64,000 bases of DNA from Candidatus Tiamatella incendiivivens (GTDB lineage Archaea > Thermoproteota > Thermoprotei_A > Sulfolobales > Acidilobaceae): contig WALW01000019.1 in the NCBI GenBank assembly GCA_015522635.1, positions 248,001-312,000 of the forward strand, given 5' to 3'. The notes below the pieces were generated by a model that saw nothing but the letters and a program-made list of their open reading frames with translations, did no database searches and was not told where the DNA came from. Both the position numbers and the translations under genes were made by a program. Shown here one piece after another: positions 34,285-42,934 of the stretch (positions within the stretch are counted from its first letter, which is position 1; each line of letters opens with the position of its first letter).

Positions 34285-35667
34285 TTGCCTGATAAGGTAT
34301 CTTTTTTGAATATAGGTCTAGATGACATAGATACTCCTGGTGGAGGCTGTACAACTCATCTAGGAGCACTTCTAGCAGCATATATTATAGAGTATAAGAA
34401 ATGCAAGCTACTCGATTATCCTAACCTAGTTAGATTAAACCCCGGTATACCATGGAAAACCCGTGGTAATGCTTCGGTAGTCCTTCGAATTGATGGATCC
34501 TGCGATTCATCAATCAATGACCTCATGGAACTAGCATCCAGTTTTGTAGACTTTTACCAGGGTAATTGCAGGCATAGAAATAGCAGCCCTGGAATAGTTG
34601 TCTACGAAGGATACCCGTGGACTGGTGATATTAGAGATTTTTATTTTAGAACCCTCACTGATGTTGTTTTATTAGATGATGCTAGGAACTTCATGGAGAA
34701 CCATGGAATCTTATATAACAAAGGAAGAGGTGTAATAGGAGCCCTAGCAGGTCTAGCAGCTTTAGGTCCAGGTGATCCTTATACTTTTGAGTTGTTAGCC
34801 TATAGAGATCCGGAGTTTTGGGGGAAGAAGAGAGTTATTGGGTATCGTAATGTGCTCGAATATGACGTGTTAACCGGGGAGTTAACATTCTCTAATATCG
34901 ATCCTACAAAAAAGACTCAAATAATAACGCCACACGGCCCTGACCCTACTTATTTCGGTGTAAGAGGAACGGATCCTGAGAAACTTGTCCTAGCACTAGA
35001 AAAAATAAAGAGAAATGAGCCTATCCACGGGTGGTGTGTATACCGGACAAACCAGGCAACCTCTATACATGAAAAAAACATAAGTAAGCCAAGATATTAT
35101 AGAAGCGGTAAATACGATTGCAAAATCACAGATCATCCGAAGAAAATACCTGGAGGACATATAGTTATAGAAGCGACCTGTAATAATACACCTGTAAACC
35201 TAGCATTCTATAGAGAATCATATCCCCTCAACAAACTAGCAGCAATGCTATATCCAGGTGACCATGTAACAGTTACAGGATCTGTAAAACAGAGATCAAC
35301 AAGTAATTATCCAACCATTACCGTAGAAGTCCTATACATCGAGAAACTAGCTGTAAAAACTATAGAAATTACACCCAGATGTCCCAAATGCGGAGCCAGA
35401 ATGAAATCAAAAGGATCCAACAAAGGTTATGCATGCCCTAAGTGCGGATATTACGATAGAAAAGCTGTTAAAATAAAAATCTACATTCCCAGAAGCGTTT
35501 TACCAGGCCGTTATACACCTATACATATGGCTCATCTAGTTTCACCTAACTGGCTGAATGTTCCTACTCTCAGAAAATTCCCAGTTGAGATTATTAGCGG
35601 TTTCTGCAAAAAACTCGTTAACTCCCCAGTTAATCACCCCTCTGTTTCTAATGGATCCCACTTGTAA
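34285..35667 (+). CDS. tiaS: tRNA(Ile2) 2-agmatinylcytidine synthetase TiaS
   Basis: A 460-residue enzyme. The N-terminal catalytic domain has LNIGLDDIDTPGGGCTTHLG (DDxD phosphate-transfer motif); an OB-fold follows (GDHVTVTGSVKQRSTSNYPT), then a zinc ribbon CPKCGARM ... ACPKCGYYD. TiaS attaches agmatine to C34 of the CAU-anticodon isoleucine tRNA so it reads AUA. The start is TTG at 34285. The last ten codons are encoded by the first ORB-like repeat (35637-35662), so the natural C-terminal tail NHPSVSNGSHL is probably not functionally constrained. Confidence 0.93.
   Translation: MPDKVSFLNIGLDDIDTPGGGCTTHLGALLAAYIIEYKKCKLLDYPNLVRLNPGIPWKTRGNASVVLRIDGSCDSSINDLMELASSFVDFYQGNCRHRNSSPGIVVYEGYPWTGDIRDFYFRTLTDVVLLDDARNFMENHGILYNKGRGVIGALAGLAALGPGDPYTFELLAYRDPEFWGKKRVIGYRNVLEYDVLTGELTFSNIDPTKKTQIITPHGPDPTYFGVRGTDPEKLVLALEKIKRNEPIHGWCVYRTNQATSIHEKNISKPRYYRSGKYDCKITDHPKKIPGGHIVIEATCNNTPVNLAFYRESYPLNKLAAMLYPGDHVTVTGSVKQRSTSNYPTITVEVLYIEKLAVKTIEITPRCPKCGARMKSKGSNKGYACPKCGYYDRKAVKIKIYIPRSVLPGRYTPIHMAHLVSPNWLNVPTLRKFPVEIISGFCKKLVNSPVNHPSVSNGSHL
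35637..35662 (-). repeat. ORB-like box 1 (26-bp repeat, copy 1)
   Basis: Identical over 26 bp to 35927-35952. On the minus strand the core reads TCCATTAGAAACAGAGGGG, resembling the archaeal origin recognition box (a TCCA...GAAAC half-site followed by a G-run). It lies in the last codons of tiaS. Confidence 0.6.
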
Positions 35668-35681
35668 ATAGGACTCGGAGC

Positions 35682-35703
35682 CCCCTGTATTTCTAATGGA
35701 ATT
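35682..35703 (-). repeat. ORB-like box, degenerate copy
   Basis: Minus strand TTCCATTAGAAATACAGGGG matches the 26-bp repeat in the core and G-run with two changes. It lies 45 bp after copy 1 in the same orientation. Confidence 0.5.
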
Positions 35704-35926
35704 GCTTTAGCCTATCTTATTTTATAGAGGATGTATTATGTTTGTTTTTGTATAATGATCATATTAACATTAAGTATTCAATAATAATGTGTGTAAGCCA
35801 ATGATTCACATACTTATCTATTCATATTTATATTCCATATGAAGGTAATGGGTGCCAGGCTAGATCCTCTTTAATTCATATCAGTATATTGGCACAATCA
35901 TAGTAATACTGTTATTCTATGCCAGG

Positions 35927-35952
35927 CCCCTCTGTTTCTAATGGATCCCACT
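35927..35952 (-). repeat. ORB-like box 2 (26-bp repeat, copy 2)
   Basis: Exact second copy of the 26-bp repeat in the same orientation as copy 1. It ends about 75 bp before the likely porG start, so it could also affect that promoter. Confidence 0.6.
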
Positions 35953-36025
35953 AAATAATCATTCTTTGTTGGGAGATAAGCTTCATAAATTACTTGATAA
36001 CAATATTCTAACAGGCGGTTTAATT

Positions 36026-36583
36026 TTGTATGTTGAGATAGTGTTTCATGGTAGAGGAGGACAGGGCGGTGTAACTGCTGCAAATATCCTTGCTGGGGCA
36101 GCTGTTAGAGAAGGCAAATGGTCACAGTCGTTTCCTCATTTTGGAGCGGAAAGGCGTGGTGCTCCTGTGAGGGCTTATGCTAGGATAAGCGATCAACCTA
36201 TATTGAGGCATAGTCAAGTAACTAAAGCGGATATATCAGTGGTTCTCGACAGTGAACTTTTTAGTCTCGCAGATATAGTCAGTACTGTAAATAATAATGG
36301 TATCATAGTAGCGAACGCCCCTATAGATTTCAAAGCAGAAGTTAAAGGATCTCAATCTTTGTACTGCGTAGATGCTATGGGGATTGCAAAGGAACTGAAG
36401 TTAATTGTGGCAGGATGGCCGGTGGTCAATACAAGTATGTTGGGAGCATTGGTAAAAGCTACATCTGTAGTTTCTCTGTATAGCATTTTAAGTGAAATCG
36501 AATCTTATTGGCCTGGAAAGCCCGGTGAGCTTAACGCTGAAGCTGCTAGAAGGGCATTTGAGCGTACTATTAAATGTATATGA
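36026..36583 (+). CDS. porG: Pyruvate/2-oxoacid:ferredoxin oxidoreductase, gamma subunit
   Basis: About 185 residues from TTG at 36026, chosen because AGGCGGT lies six bases upstream and the protein then begins just before the family motif EIVFHGRGGQGGVTAANILA. The frame continues open to a TTG at 35966. Further signature: FPHFGAERRGAPVRAYARI and ADISVVLDSELF. The gamma subunit binds CoA in the four-subunit enzyme encoded with the three following genes. Confidence 0.9.
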   Translation: MYVEIVFHGRGGQGGVTAANILAGAAVREGKWSQSFPHFGAERRGAPVRAYARISDQPILRHSQVTKADISVVLDSELFSLADIVSTVNNNGIIVANAPIDFKAEVKGSQSLYCVDAMGIAKELKLIVAGWPVVNTSMLGALVKATSVVSLYSILSEIESYWPGKPGELNAEAARRAFERTIKCI

Positions 36584-36643
36584 GTAGTGGTTTTATCCTC
36601 TTTTTATGATACGATAATTGATTTAGATGTGAGGGGGTTAGTT

Positions 36644-36925
36644 TTGAGTTATAAGATAGAAGAGCCTCAAACTCTATTTATCGCACCTTTATCCAAGCCT
36701 GCTCCAGGCGCTGTTGGAGAGACGGGTACATGGCGTAATGAAAAACCTGTGATAAATGAGGAGAAGTGCGTGAAATGTCTTTTATGCTGGCTTTACTGCC
36801 CTGAAGATGCAATTCTACGGAGAGAAGACGACATGGTATACATAGTATATGATTACTGCAAGGGATGCGGTATATGCTCTAAAGTCTGTCCCGTAGATGC
36901 TATAGAAATGGTACCTGAGAGGTGA
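36644..36925 (+). CDS. porD: 2-oxoacid:ferredoxin oxidoreductase, delta (ferredoxin) subunit
   Basis: About 93 residues from TTG at 36644, preceded by GTGAGGGGG; an in-frame GTG at 36587 would give a poorly conserved extension. Two [4Fe-4S] motifs are present: CVKCLLCWLYCPEDAI and CKGCGICSKVCPVDAI. It passes electrons from the TPP centre to ferredoxin. Its stop overlaps the porA start. Confidence 0.9.
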   Translation: MSYKIEEPQTLFIAPLSKPAPGAVGETGTWRNEKPVINEEKCVKCLLCWLYCPEDAILRREDDMVYIVYDYCKGCGICSKVCPVDAIEMVPER

Positions 36926-38166
36926 CAATATTGGTTGTTAAGACTATAACAGGAAATAAAGCAGTTGCATACGCCGCTAAGGCTGCTAGAGTGAAGGTTG
37001 TAGCAGCCTACCCGATAACTCCTCAGACAACTATCGTCGAGACTTTAGCAGATATAATTGAGCATGGAGAACTTGATGCTAAGATGATTAGAGTGGAAAG
37101 TGAACATTCAGCTCTTGCCGCTACATTAGGAGCCGCTACAACGGGATCCCGAAGCTTCACGGCAACATCAAGCCATGGACTGCTTCTTATGCATGAAGTT
37201 GTATGGTGGACTGCGGGAGCGAGAATCCCAGTAGTTATGTCCGTGGTAACTAGAGCTATAGGGCCGCCTTGGAATATACATGTAGACCATAATGACATAT
37301 GGGATCAGAGAGATGCCGGGTGGATTGTAAGTATAGCTGAGGACAATCAAGAGGTTTTCGACCTTACATTACAGGCCTTCAAAATTTCCGAGGATCCTAG
37401 GGTGTATCTACCAATGATAGTGGGTCTTGATGGGTTCATTCTATCACACACAGTAGCACCGGTAGATATCCCAGATCAGGATAAGATAGATGAATGGTTG
37501 CCGGAAAGGAGGCAACCTTATGTCATAACGCCAGAGTCTGGAGTTGTCATGGGGAACCTAGCTACAGATGAGGATTACTATATGATGAGATACTCTATTC
37601 AAGCAGCTATGGTGGAGGCTAAGAAGGTGATAAGGGAGATTGACAAAGAGTTCGGTGATTTTTTCAGTAGAAGCTATGGTGGGTTGGTAGAATGTTTCCA
37701 TTGTGAGAATGCAGACTATAATATTGTGATATCAGGCTCGTGGTCCGGAGATGCTAAGGAGGCGGTGCTTAGATTAAGGGACGGGGGCTATAGTGTAGGG
37801 GTTATGAGAGTTAGATATTTCCGGCCTTGGCCTGATGAGGAAATACGGGATCTGTTATCCAAATCTAAGGGAGTATTGTTCGTAGATAGGAGCATTAGCT
37901 TCGGCGGAAAAGGACATTTGTTTACAGAGTCTGTAACAAATCTACCTGCATTAGCTAACTTACCAGCTATTAGAGGAGTTATAGCTGGTCTAGGAGGAGT
38001 GGATATGGGATCTGAAGAGTTCTATGATCTCACTAAGAATTTCATTGAAGAAGTAGAAGAGAAGGGGCGGTTCTATGATCCATTGTACTGGTATATTCCT
38101 AGTGTTTACAGGGAGAAGTATAAGCCTAGGCTCCCAGGTTACGAGCTAGCTCATTATAGGAGGTGA
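36922..38166 (+). CDS. porA: 2-oxoacid:ferredoxin oxidoreductase, alpha subunit
   Basis: A 414-residue subunit: GNKAVAYAAKAARVKVVAAY, PITPQTTIVETLADI, then ATSSHGLLLMHEVVWWTAGA and IHVDHNDIWDQRDAGW, and a C-terminal transketolase-like domain (DGGYSVGVMRVRYFRPWP). This is the classical separate Por alpha subunit. Pyruvate is the likeliest substrate, judged from overall pattern; a related 2-oxoacid is possible. The start is TTG at 36922 with a four-base overlap on porD. Confidence 0.92.
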   Translation: MTILVVKTITGNKAVAYAAKAARVKVVAAYPITPQTTIVETLADIIEHGELDAKMIRVESEHSALAATLGAATTGSRSFTATSSHGLLLMHEVVWWTAGARIPVVMSVVTRAIGPPWNIHVDHNDIWDQRDAGWIVSIAEDNQEVFDLTLQAFKISEDPRVYLPMIVGLDGFILSHTVAPVDIPDQDKIDEWLPERRQPYVITPESGVVMGNLATDEDYYMMRYSIQAAMVEAKKVIREIDKEFGDFFSRSYGGLVECFHCENADYNIVISGSWSGDAKEAVLRLRDGGYSVGVMRVRYFRPWPDEEIRDLLSKSKGVLFVDRSISFGGKGHLFTESVTNLPALANLPAIRGVIAGLGGVDMGSEEFYDLTKNFIEEVEEKGRFYDPLYWYIPSVYREKYKPRLPGYELAHYRR

Positions 38167-39113
38167 ATGACATGCCGGTTAAACTGCGTGATTTTCCTCG
38201 GATACATTTTAACATGCCGGGCAACGCTGCTTGCCCCGGGTGTCCTGAAAGTATGGGTTTAAGATACGTGAAGATGGCCCTCGGTGATAAGGCGGTATTG
38301 GTGATACCTGCAGGTTGCAGTAGTGTTATACAAGGCATATCACCTAAGTCCGGAATAAACTTCCCGATACTAAATATAGTGTTTGCAGCTGCAGCTGCAG
38401 CTGCTTCTGGTATGAAAGCGGGATTTGAAATGCTAGGCAGGGATGATGTACAGGTAGTAGTATGGGCAGGGGATGGTGGGACAGCTGATATAGGTTTACA
38501 GGCTATGAGTGGAGCAGCAGAGCGTGGAGATAACATTATCTATATTTGTGTTGACAATGAGGCTTATATGAATACTGGCATACAGAGAAGTGGAGCAACA
38601 CCCTACGGAGCGTGGACAACTACTACATGGACTGGTAAAAAGGAACACAAGAAGAATGTTCCTTTCATAATGATAGCACATGACGCACCATATGTTGCAA
38701 CAGCCAGTGTTGGATATCCCCAAGACTTTATAGAGAAATTGCGGAGGGCTGCGAGTGTTAAGGGATTCAAATACGTGCATTTACATGCTCCATGCCCCGT
38801 AGGGTGGAGGTTTGATCCAGCTTTAACACCGGATATAGCGCAATTAGCCGTTAAAACAGGGTTATGGCCGCTGTTCGAGTACTATAATGGTTCATTAAAG
38901 ATAAGCAGTTTCAGTAGAATGTATAGGAACAAGCAGAAAAGAACTCCTCTAAAAGAGTACCTGAAGCTTCAAGGCAGGTTTAGGCATCTAAAGGAGGATG
39001 ACATCAAAGTTTTGGAAGCATATATTGACAGGCTTTGGGCTTGGCTTGATCTTCTTGAAAAAGCGCCACACCCTAGTGATGAAATGAAACAGTTTGTAAA
39101 AGAAGGCAGGTAA
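38163..39113 (+). CDS. porB: 2-oxoacid:ferredoxin oxidoreductase, beta subunit
   Basis: A 316-residue TPP-binding subunit. CPGCPESMGLRYVKMALG holds the first cluster Cys pair, a third Cys is in VIPAGCSSVIQG, and the TPP motif is WAGDGGTADIGLQAMSGAAE followed by YICVDNEAYMNTGIQRSG. A last cluster Cys is in HAPCPVGW. With PorGDA it oxidises pyruvate to acetyl-CoA and CO2. It overlaps porA by four bases. Confidence 0.93.
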   Translation: MNDMPVKLRDFPRIHFNMPGNAACPGCPESMGLRYVKMALGDKAVLVIPAGCSSVIQGISPKSGINFPILNIVFAAAAAAASGMKAGFEMLGRDDVQVVVWAGDGGTADIGLQAMSGAAERGDNIIYICVDNEAYMNTGIQRSGATPYGAWTTTTWTGKKEHKKNVPFIMIAHDAPYVATASVGYPQDFIEKLRRAASVKGFKYVHLHAPCPVGWRFDPALTPDIAQLAVKTGLWPLFEYYNGSLKISSFSRMYRNKQKRTPLKEYLKLQGRFRHLKEDDIKVLEAYIDRLWAWLDLLEKAPHPSDEMKQFVKEGR

Positions 39114-39181
39114 AAGTATCTATAGGGATCCTTCTTTTTATGATCGATTCCATTACTAGTGTTTGGTAGACTGGGAATATC

Positions 39182-39910
39182 ATGGTGTTTTCCTTGGGAG
39201 ATAAAGGCAAGGTTGCGGCTGCAAAATTAGTTGCTGAAGAGTTTAAGGACGCAATACTAAATGCAAATGTCATAGGAATAGGGACAGGATCAACTATTTC
39301 TCAAATTATAAATGTGTTTATCAATGAGGGTTTACTTGAGGGCAAGACTATTGTTCCAAGCAGTATTGATACTACTATGAAGTTGTCATCTAAAGGTGTT
39401 CGTATAATTCATCCATCTTCTGTTACTATGATAGATATATATTTTGATGGAGCAGATGAGATTGATCCCTTCGGTAATATGGTGAAAGGGAGGGGTGCAG
39501 CTCTGTACGGAGAGAAGATGCTTGCATATAAATCCAAGGTAAATGTGTTTGTTGTCGATGAATCAAAACTGGTAACTAAGCTGGGGTCTAGTAAGCCTGT
39601 TCCACTGGAGGTTAATTGTTGGATGCTTGGTACGGTTGAATTATTGTTGAGTAGGATGGGTTACTGTTACGAGTATAGGAAAGGCGGGAAGGATGGACCT
39701 GTAATAAGTGATTTCGGCGGAGTAATAATTGATGTTTATACAGGCCCAATGGAAGATCCATATGATGTCGAGGAGAAGCTTCTTTATATTCCAGGTATAG
39801 TAGAAACCGGCTTATTTCTAGGTTATACTGACTATGTTGTTGTGGGTTGGGATAAAGGTGGAGGAGAAGTTAGAAGATACTCAAGGTCTAGAGGAGTTAA
39901 TTACAATTAA
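39182..39910 (+). CDS. rpiA: Ribose-5-phosphate isomerase A
   Basis: A 242-residue enzyme. GIGTGSTISQIINVF is the phosphate loop, YFDGADEIDPFGNMVKGRGA carries the catalytic acids, and VNVFVVDESKLVTKLG completes the site. It interconverts ribose- and ribulose-5-phosphate for nucleotide synthesis. The final ~25 residues (GGGEVRRYSRSRGVNYN) go beyond the usual end, within the overlap with the next gene. Confidence 0.92.
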   Translation: MVFSLGDKGKVAAAKLVAEEFKDAILNANVIGIGTGSTISQIINVFINEGLLEGKTIVPSSIDTTMKLSSKGVRIIHPSSVTMIDIYFDGADEIDPFGNMVKGRGAALYGEKMLAYKSKVNVFVVDESKLVTKLGSSKPVPLEVNCWMLGTVELLLSRMGYCYEYRKGGKDGPVISDFGGVIIDVYTGPMEDPYDVEEKLLYIPGIVETGLFLGYTDYVVVGWDKGGGEVRRYSRSRGVNYN

Positions 39911-40286
39911 TGATATGAGAGGGTCTCTAAGCGATTTAGACGAGGTAGACAAAGCTAAGATCGGTGAAGCATTGGCGGGTAGACGTTTTGCAAAGATACA
40001 TGCTGATCCTGATATTTTCGTTTATCTAGGCCTGGACGAGGATTATGTTTTATTGAGGGATACATATTGTTCCTGTAATGGTTTCTTCATTCAGGTGCTA
40101 GGTGAGGGCAAGAAGAAGCATTGTAGTCATCTTGCAGCTCTTTATAGTATTGGTAATGATTATGTTGACTTATCCCAAATGTTTAGCGTTAGTGAGCTCT
40201 TCACAGTAATCCTCGAAGTATTGTATAACAAGAGATCCAAAGCTCTAAGACGATTAGTTTATGGTGTAGAAGAGCTTGCAGAATAA
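39858..40286 (+). CDS. SWIM zinc-finger protein
   Basis: About 142 residues. The motif CSCNGFFIQVLGEGKKKHCS followed by H gives the CxCx(n)CxH signature of SWIM zinc fingers, here in a compact stand-alone form. The C-terminal third is helical. Archaeal SWIM proteins are sometimes linked to DNA recombination, but the role is unknown here. It overlaps the end of rpiA out of frame. Starts at GTG 39858, ATG 39834 or ATG 39915 are all possible, and none has a clear ribosome site. Confidence 0.6.
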   Translation: MEEKLEDTQGLEELITINDMRGSLSDLDEVDKAKIGEALAGRRFAKIHADPDIFVYLGLDEDYVLLRDTYCSCNGFFIQVLGEGKKKHCSHLAALYSIGNDYVDLSQMFSVSELFTVILEVLYNKRSKALRRLVYGVEELAE

Positions 40287-40290
40287 TGAG

Positions 40291-41229
40291 TCAGCTATGT
40301 ATAAAGGTGCCTTTGGCCCTGTTAACAGCATCCTCAAGGTGTTCTAATGATCCTATAACAGCCCAATTACCTGTTTTCTCAACGAACTTGATGCACGCCA
40401 ATATTTTAGGACCCATGCTTCCAGGAGGGAATTCCCCGTTCTCATATAATTCTCTTAGCTTAGAAACGGTTGTTTTTCTAAGTAACTCTGCATTAGGAGA
40501 TCCGTAGTTTAAGTATACCCCCTCTACATCCGTGGCTATCACTAGCCCGCCGGCTCTTATGCTTACGGCTAAGACCATAGATGCTAGATCTTTGTCTATT
40601 ACAGCTTCAACACCTTTTAGTAAGCCGTTCTCTTCTACTACAGGAATTCCCCCTCCACCACTTGCAACCACTATATACCCCTTGTTCAGAAGTGTTTGTA
40701 TTACAGTATGTTCAATATTGAGTCTAGGCATAGGGCTAGACACTACACGCCTATATCCTCCTCGTGGATCTCTCTTCATTACCCAGCCTTTTTCTTTAGA
40801 TAATTTTCTAGTTTCCTCATCAGTATAATACGAACCTATGAATTTTGTGGGATTAGAAAAAGCAGGATCATTATTGTCTACAAGTACTTGGTTAACCAGT
40901 GAAACAATTTTTCTTTTAAAACCATGTGAAACCAATTCGTTGCCTATTGTTTGTGTTAACATATAGCCGAGCCATCCCTGAGTCATCGCTGTGGCAACAT
41001 CCATCGTTAATGGGGGGCGTTTATTTCTCATAGCCTCCGTCCATTCAAGTATGATTCCTACTTGTGGGCCGTTTCCATGTGTTACAACAATGTTATAGCC
41101 ATTAGAGTAGAGGTTTGCTATTTGTTTTGCGGCTATTCTAACGTTCCTCCACTGGTATTCCGGCGTGTTAGGCTCTCCCTTCTTAATGAAAGCATTTCCT
41201 CCTAGTGCTATAACCAGTGTTTTACTCAA
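40291..41229 (-). CDS. arcC: Carbamate kinase
   Basis: A 312-residue amino-acid-kinase fold protein. VIALGGNAFIKKG is the N-terminal phosphate-binding motif, VVTHGNGPQVG the second, and VIDKDLASMVLAVSIRAGGL carries catalytic Asp/Lys residues; VVASGGGGIPVVEENG is typical of ArcC. It makes ATP from carbamoyl phosphate, or carbamoyl phosphate in reverse. The start is TTG at 41229 after GGTGGCGAG. The adjacent NCS1 transporter on the same strand suggests catabolism of a ureido or pyrimidine compound. Confidence 0.93.
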   Translation of the reverse strand: MSKTLVIALGGNAFIKKGEPNTPEYQWRNVRIAAKQIANLYSNGYNIVVTHGNGPQVGIILEWTEAMRNKRPPLTMDVATAMTQGWLGYMLTQTIGNELVSHGFKRKIVSLVNQVLVDNNDPAFSNPTKFIGSYYTDEETRKLSKEKGWVMKRDPRGGYRRVVSSPMPRLNIEHTVIQTLLNKGYIVVASGGGGIPVVEENGLLKGVEAVIDKDLASMVLAVSIRAGGLVIATDVEGVYLNYGSPNAELLRKTTVSKLRELYENGEFPPGSMGPKILACIKFVEKTGNWAVIGSLEHLEDAVNRAKGTFIHS

Positions 41230-41324
41230 ATAATCTCGCCACCAATATTACTGTGTTTGATACTATGACTAATAATCCCTAGAGTGTTCATTGCTTCTAG
41301 TTAAATGGAAAAAAGAGTGTTATT

Positions 41325-42755
41325 CTAGTGGGATTGTTTGTACAGTAATTTGAACAAAACCATTTGGTAGGCGAGCCCAGAGAACACTCCTATATACCAG
41401 CTTAACGGGTTGGGGAATACTAGGAACCCCAAGCTTTGCAGTTCTCCCCTGATCCAACTGTATATGTATGACGTAAGGATTGCTAGTATAAGGGAAGTTA
41501 CACCTGCCCAGTTAACATTATCTAACCATTTCTCACCCGTTCTCATGTAGAGTTCTTTTTCACTATACTTCATTCTCTGAAGTATGTAGTAATCCGCAAG
41601 CATGATGCCTGCTATAGGCCCTAGTATAACTCCATAGTTTGATGAGAAGCTTGTAACATAGTTAACATAATCTTGTCCCTTATCTACAGCCCACCATGGT
41701 GCTATTAAGAATCCTATTATGCCTGCTACTAAAGCTGCCTTCTTAAGTGACAGCTTGAAAGATGCTGTCAAGATATCTATTATTGGTGGAATGTTGGCGG
41801 TAACATCTGTTGAGAATGGGGCCAGAAAGGCGAATAGTTCTCCTAGTATCAATGCAATGGTTCCAGGTGCAGCTACCATTACAATATCCTGAGGAGTGAC
41901 TATTCCTTTTCCATACAACGTTTGCGTGTATAATATTAGGTAGTATCCGAGAAGAGTACCGAAAACCTGCGCTGCAACAATGCCGACTAAAGGCCCTCCT
42001 ACAAGGCCTTCCCAAAGGGTTTTAGAATTCTTTTTCAGTCCTCTGGATAAGTCTGAGATGTTGAGAGCTACTGTTGCCCACCAGTTAGTTTGTACTGCTA
42101 TATATGTCATGAAAGCTGTGCTGCCTACCCCAACTCCGGTAGGGATAATGACGTTGATGTTTTTGCCATGTAAAAACACAAGTAGCCATAAGAAGTATAG
42201 CAGTAGAAGTGGACCCCCATAATTTGCAACATATCCTATTCCCTTTAACCCTCTTGAGGTTACTATTACAGCTAGAGCTATATATGCAACTAGTGCTATT
42301 ATAACATATTTATAAGCCATACCAACAACTTGTGTTCTTTCAACGCCTAACGCCCAAAGTGCTATCATAGTTATTGCCAGCGAACCACCATATGCCTCCA
42401 CTCCGAGCCAGCCTGCACCTACTATTCCTCTTAGAAGCACAGGTAAATGTATTCCCTTTCTTCCGAAGGAAGGCCTTAACTGTACTGGAAAAGGTATTCC
42501 ATATTTCCACCCCGGGTACCCGTTTAGAATCATTACGATTGTCGCTGCAAAGTTCCCTATAAAAGCACCTATAGCCGCTTCTATGGGTGTTAAATTTAGG
42601 CCTTCCGCTATTGGTCCTAGGAAGAACATTGCTAGGCAAGTATTCATTGAGAACATCATGAACCAGAAAGTCAGGGTTCCATACACCCTTTCGTTATCAG
42701 GAATAGGTTTGAGCTCAGGGTGTTCCTCTCCCGCCCAATTCGAACAGGACTCCAT
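41325..42755 (-). CDS. NCS1-family nucleobase:cation symporter
   Basis: A 476-residue membrane protein with about 12 helices. NERVYGTLTFWFMMFSMNTC is the N-terminal NCS1 signature, followed by YPGWKYGIPFPVQLRPSFGR, WLGVEAYGGSL and FSTDVTANIPPIIDILTASF. Family substrates include cytosine, uracil, hydantoin and allantoin. The ATG at 42755 has GAAGGG upstream. Carbamate kinase lies downstream on the same strand, which favours an energy-yielding nitrogen-compound pathway; this is inference. Confidence 0.88.
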   Translation of the reverse strand: MESCSNWAGEEHPELKPIPDNERVYGTLTFWFMMFSMNTCLAMFFLGPIAEGLNLTPIEAAIGAFIGNFAATIVMILNGYPGWKYGIPFPVQLRPSFGRKGIHLPVLLRGIVGAGWLGVEAYGGSLAITMIALWALGVERTQVVGMAYKYVIIALVAYIALAVIVTSRGLKGIGYVANYGGPLLLLYFLWLLVFLHGKNINVIIPTGVGVGSTAFMTYIAVQTNWWATVALNISDLSRGLKKNSKTLWEGLVGGPLVGIVAAQVFGTLLGYYLILYTQTLYGKGIVTPQDIVMVAAPGTIALILGELFAFLAPFSTDVTANIPPIIDILTASFKLSLKKAALVAGIIGFLIAPWWAVDKGQDYVNYVTSFSSNYGVILGPIAGIMLADYYILQRMKYSEKELYMRTGEKWLDNVNWAGVTSLILAILTSYIYSWIRGELQSLGFLVFPNPLSWYIGVFSGLAYQMVLFKLLYKQSH

Positions 42756-42934
42756 AATACCCTTCGCAAGATGGTGATAGGTACATTATTTAAATTTTTT
42801 GTTTATTGGTTTATACATGCAAACATCTTTTATAATCACATATATTTATACATGAGAATTATTCATTGAAAGCATTGTTATATTATCTATCTATAAGGTT
42901 TTGAATATTAATAGATGGGAGGGAGTTAGAGTTA

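Larger units (their letters stand above)
35637..35952. other. Candidate replication origin: AT-rich region between ORB-like boxes
   Basis: Two exact 26-bp copies (290 bp apart) and one degenerate copy (35682-35703), all in one orientation, flank a strongly A/T-rich stretch (about 35704-35920) with no credible ORF. Each box joins a TCCATTAGAA core to a run of G on the minus strand, as Orc1/Cdc6-binding boxes do. A duplex-unwinding element between ORBs is the usual crenarchaeal origin layout. Origin function is inferred, not shown. Confidence 0.5.

Noticed and set aside
35637-35952. Small CRISPR array
   Set aside because: Only three copies, spaced 45 and 245 bp, one degenerate, all with the same ORB-like core; there are no regular spacers and no cas genes nearby.
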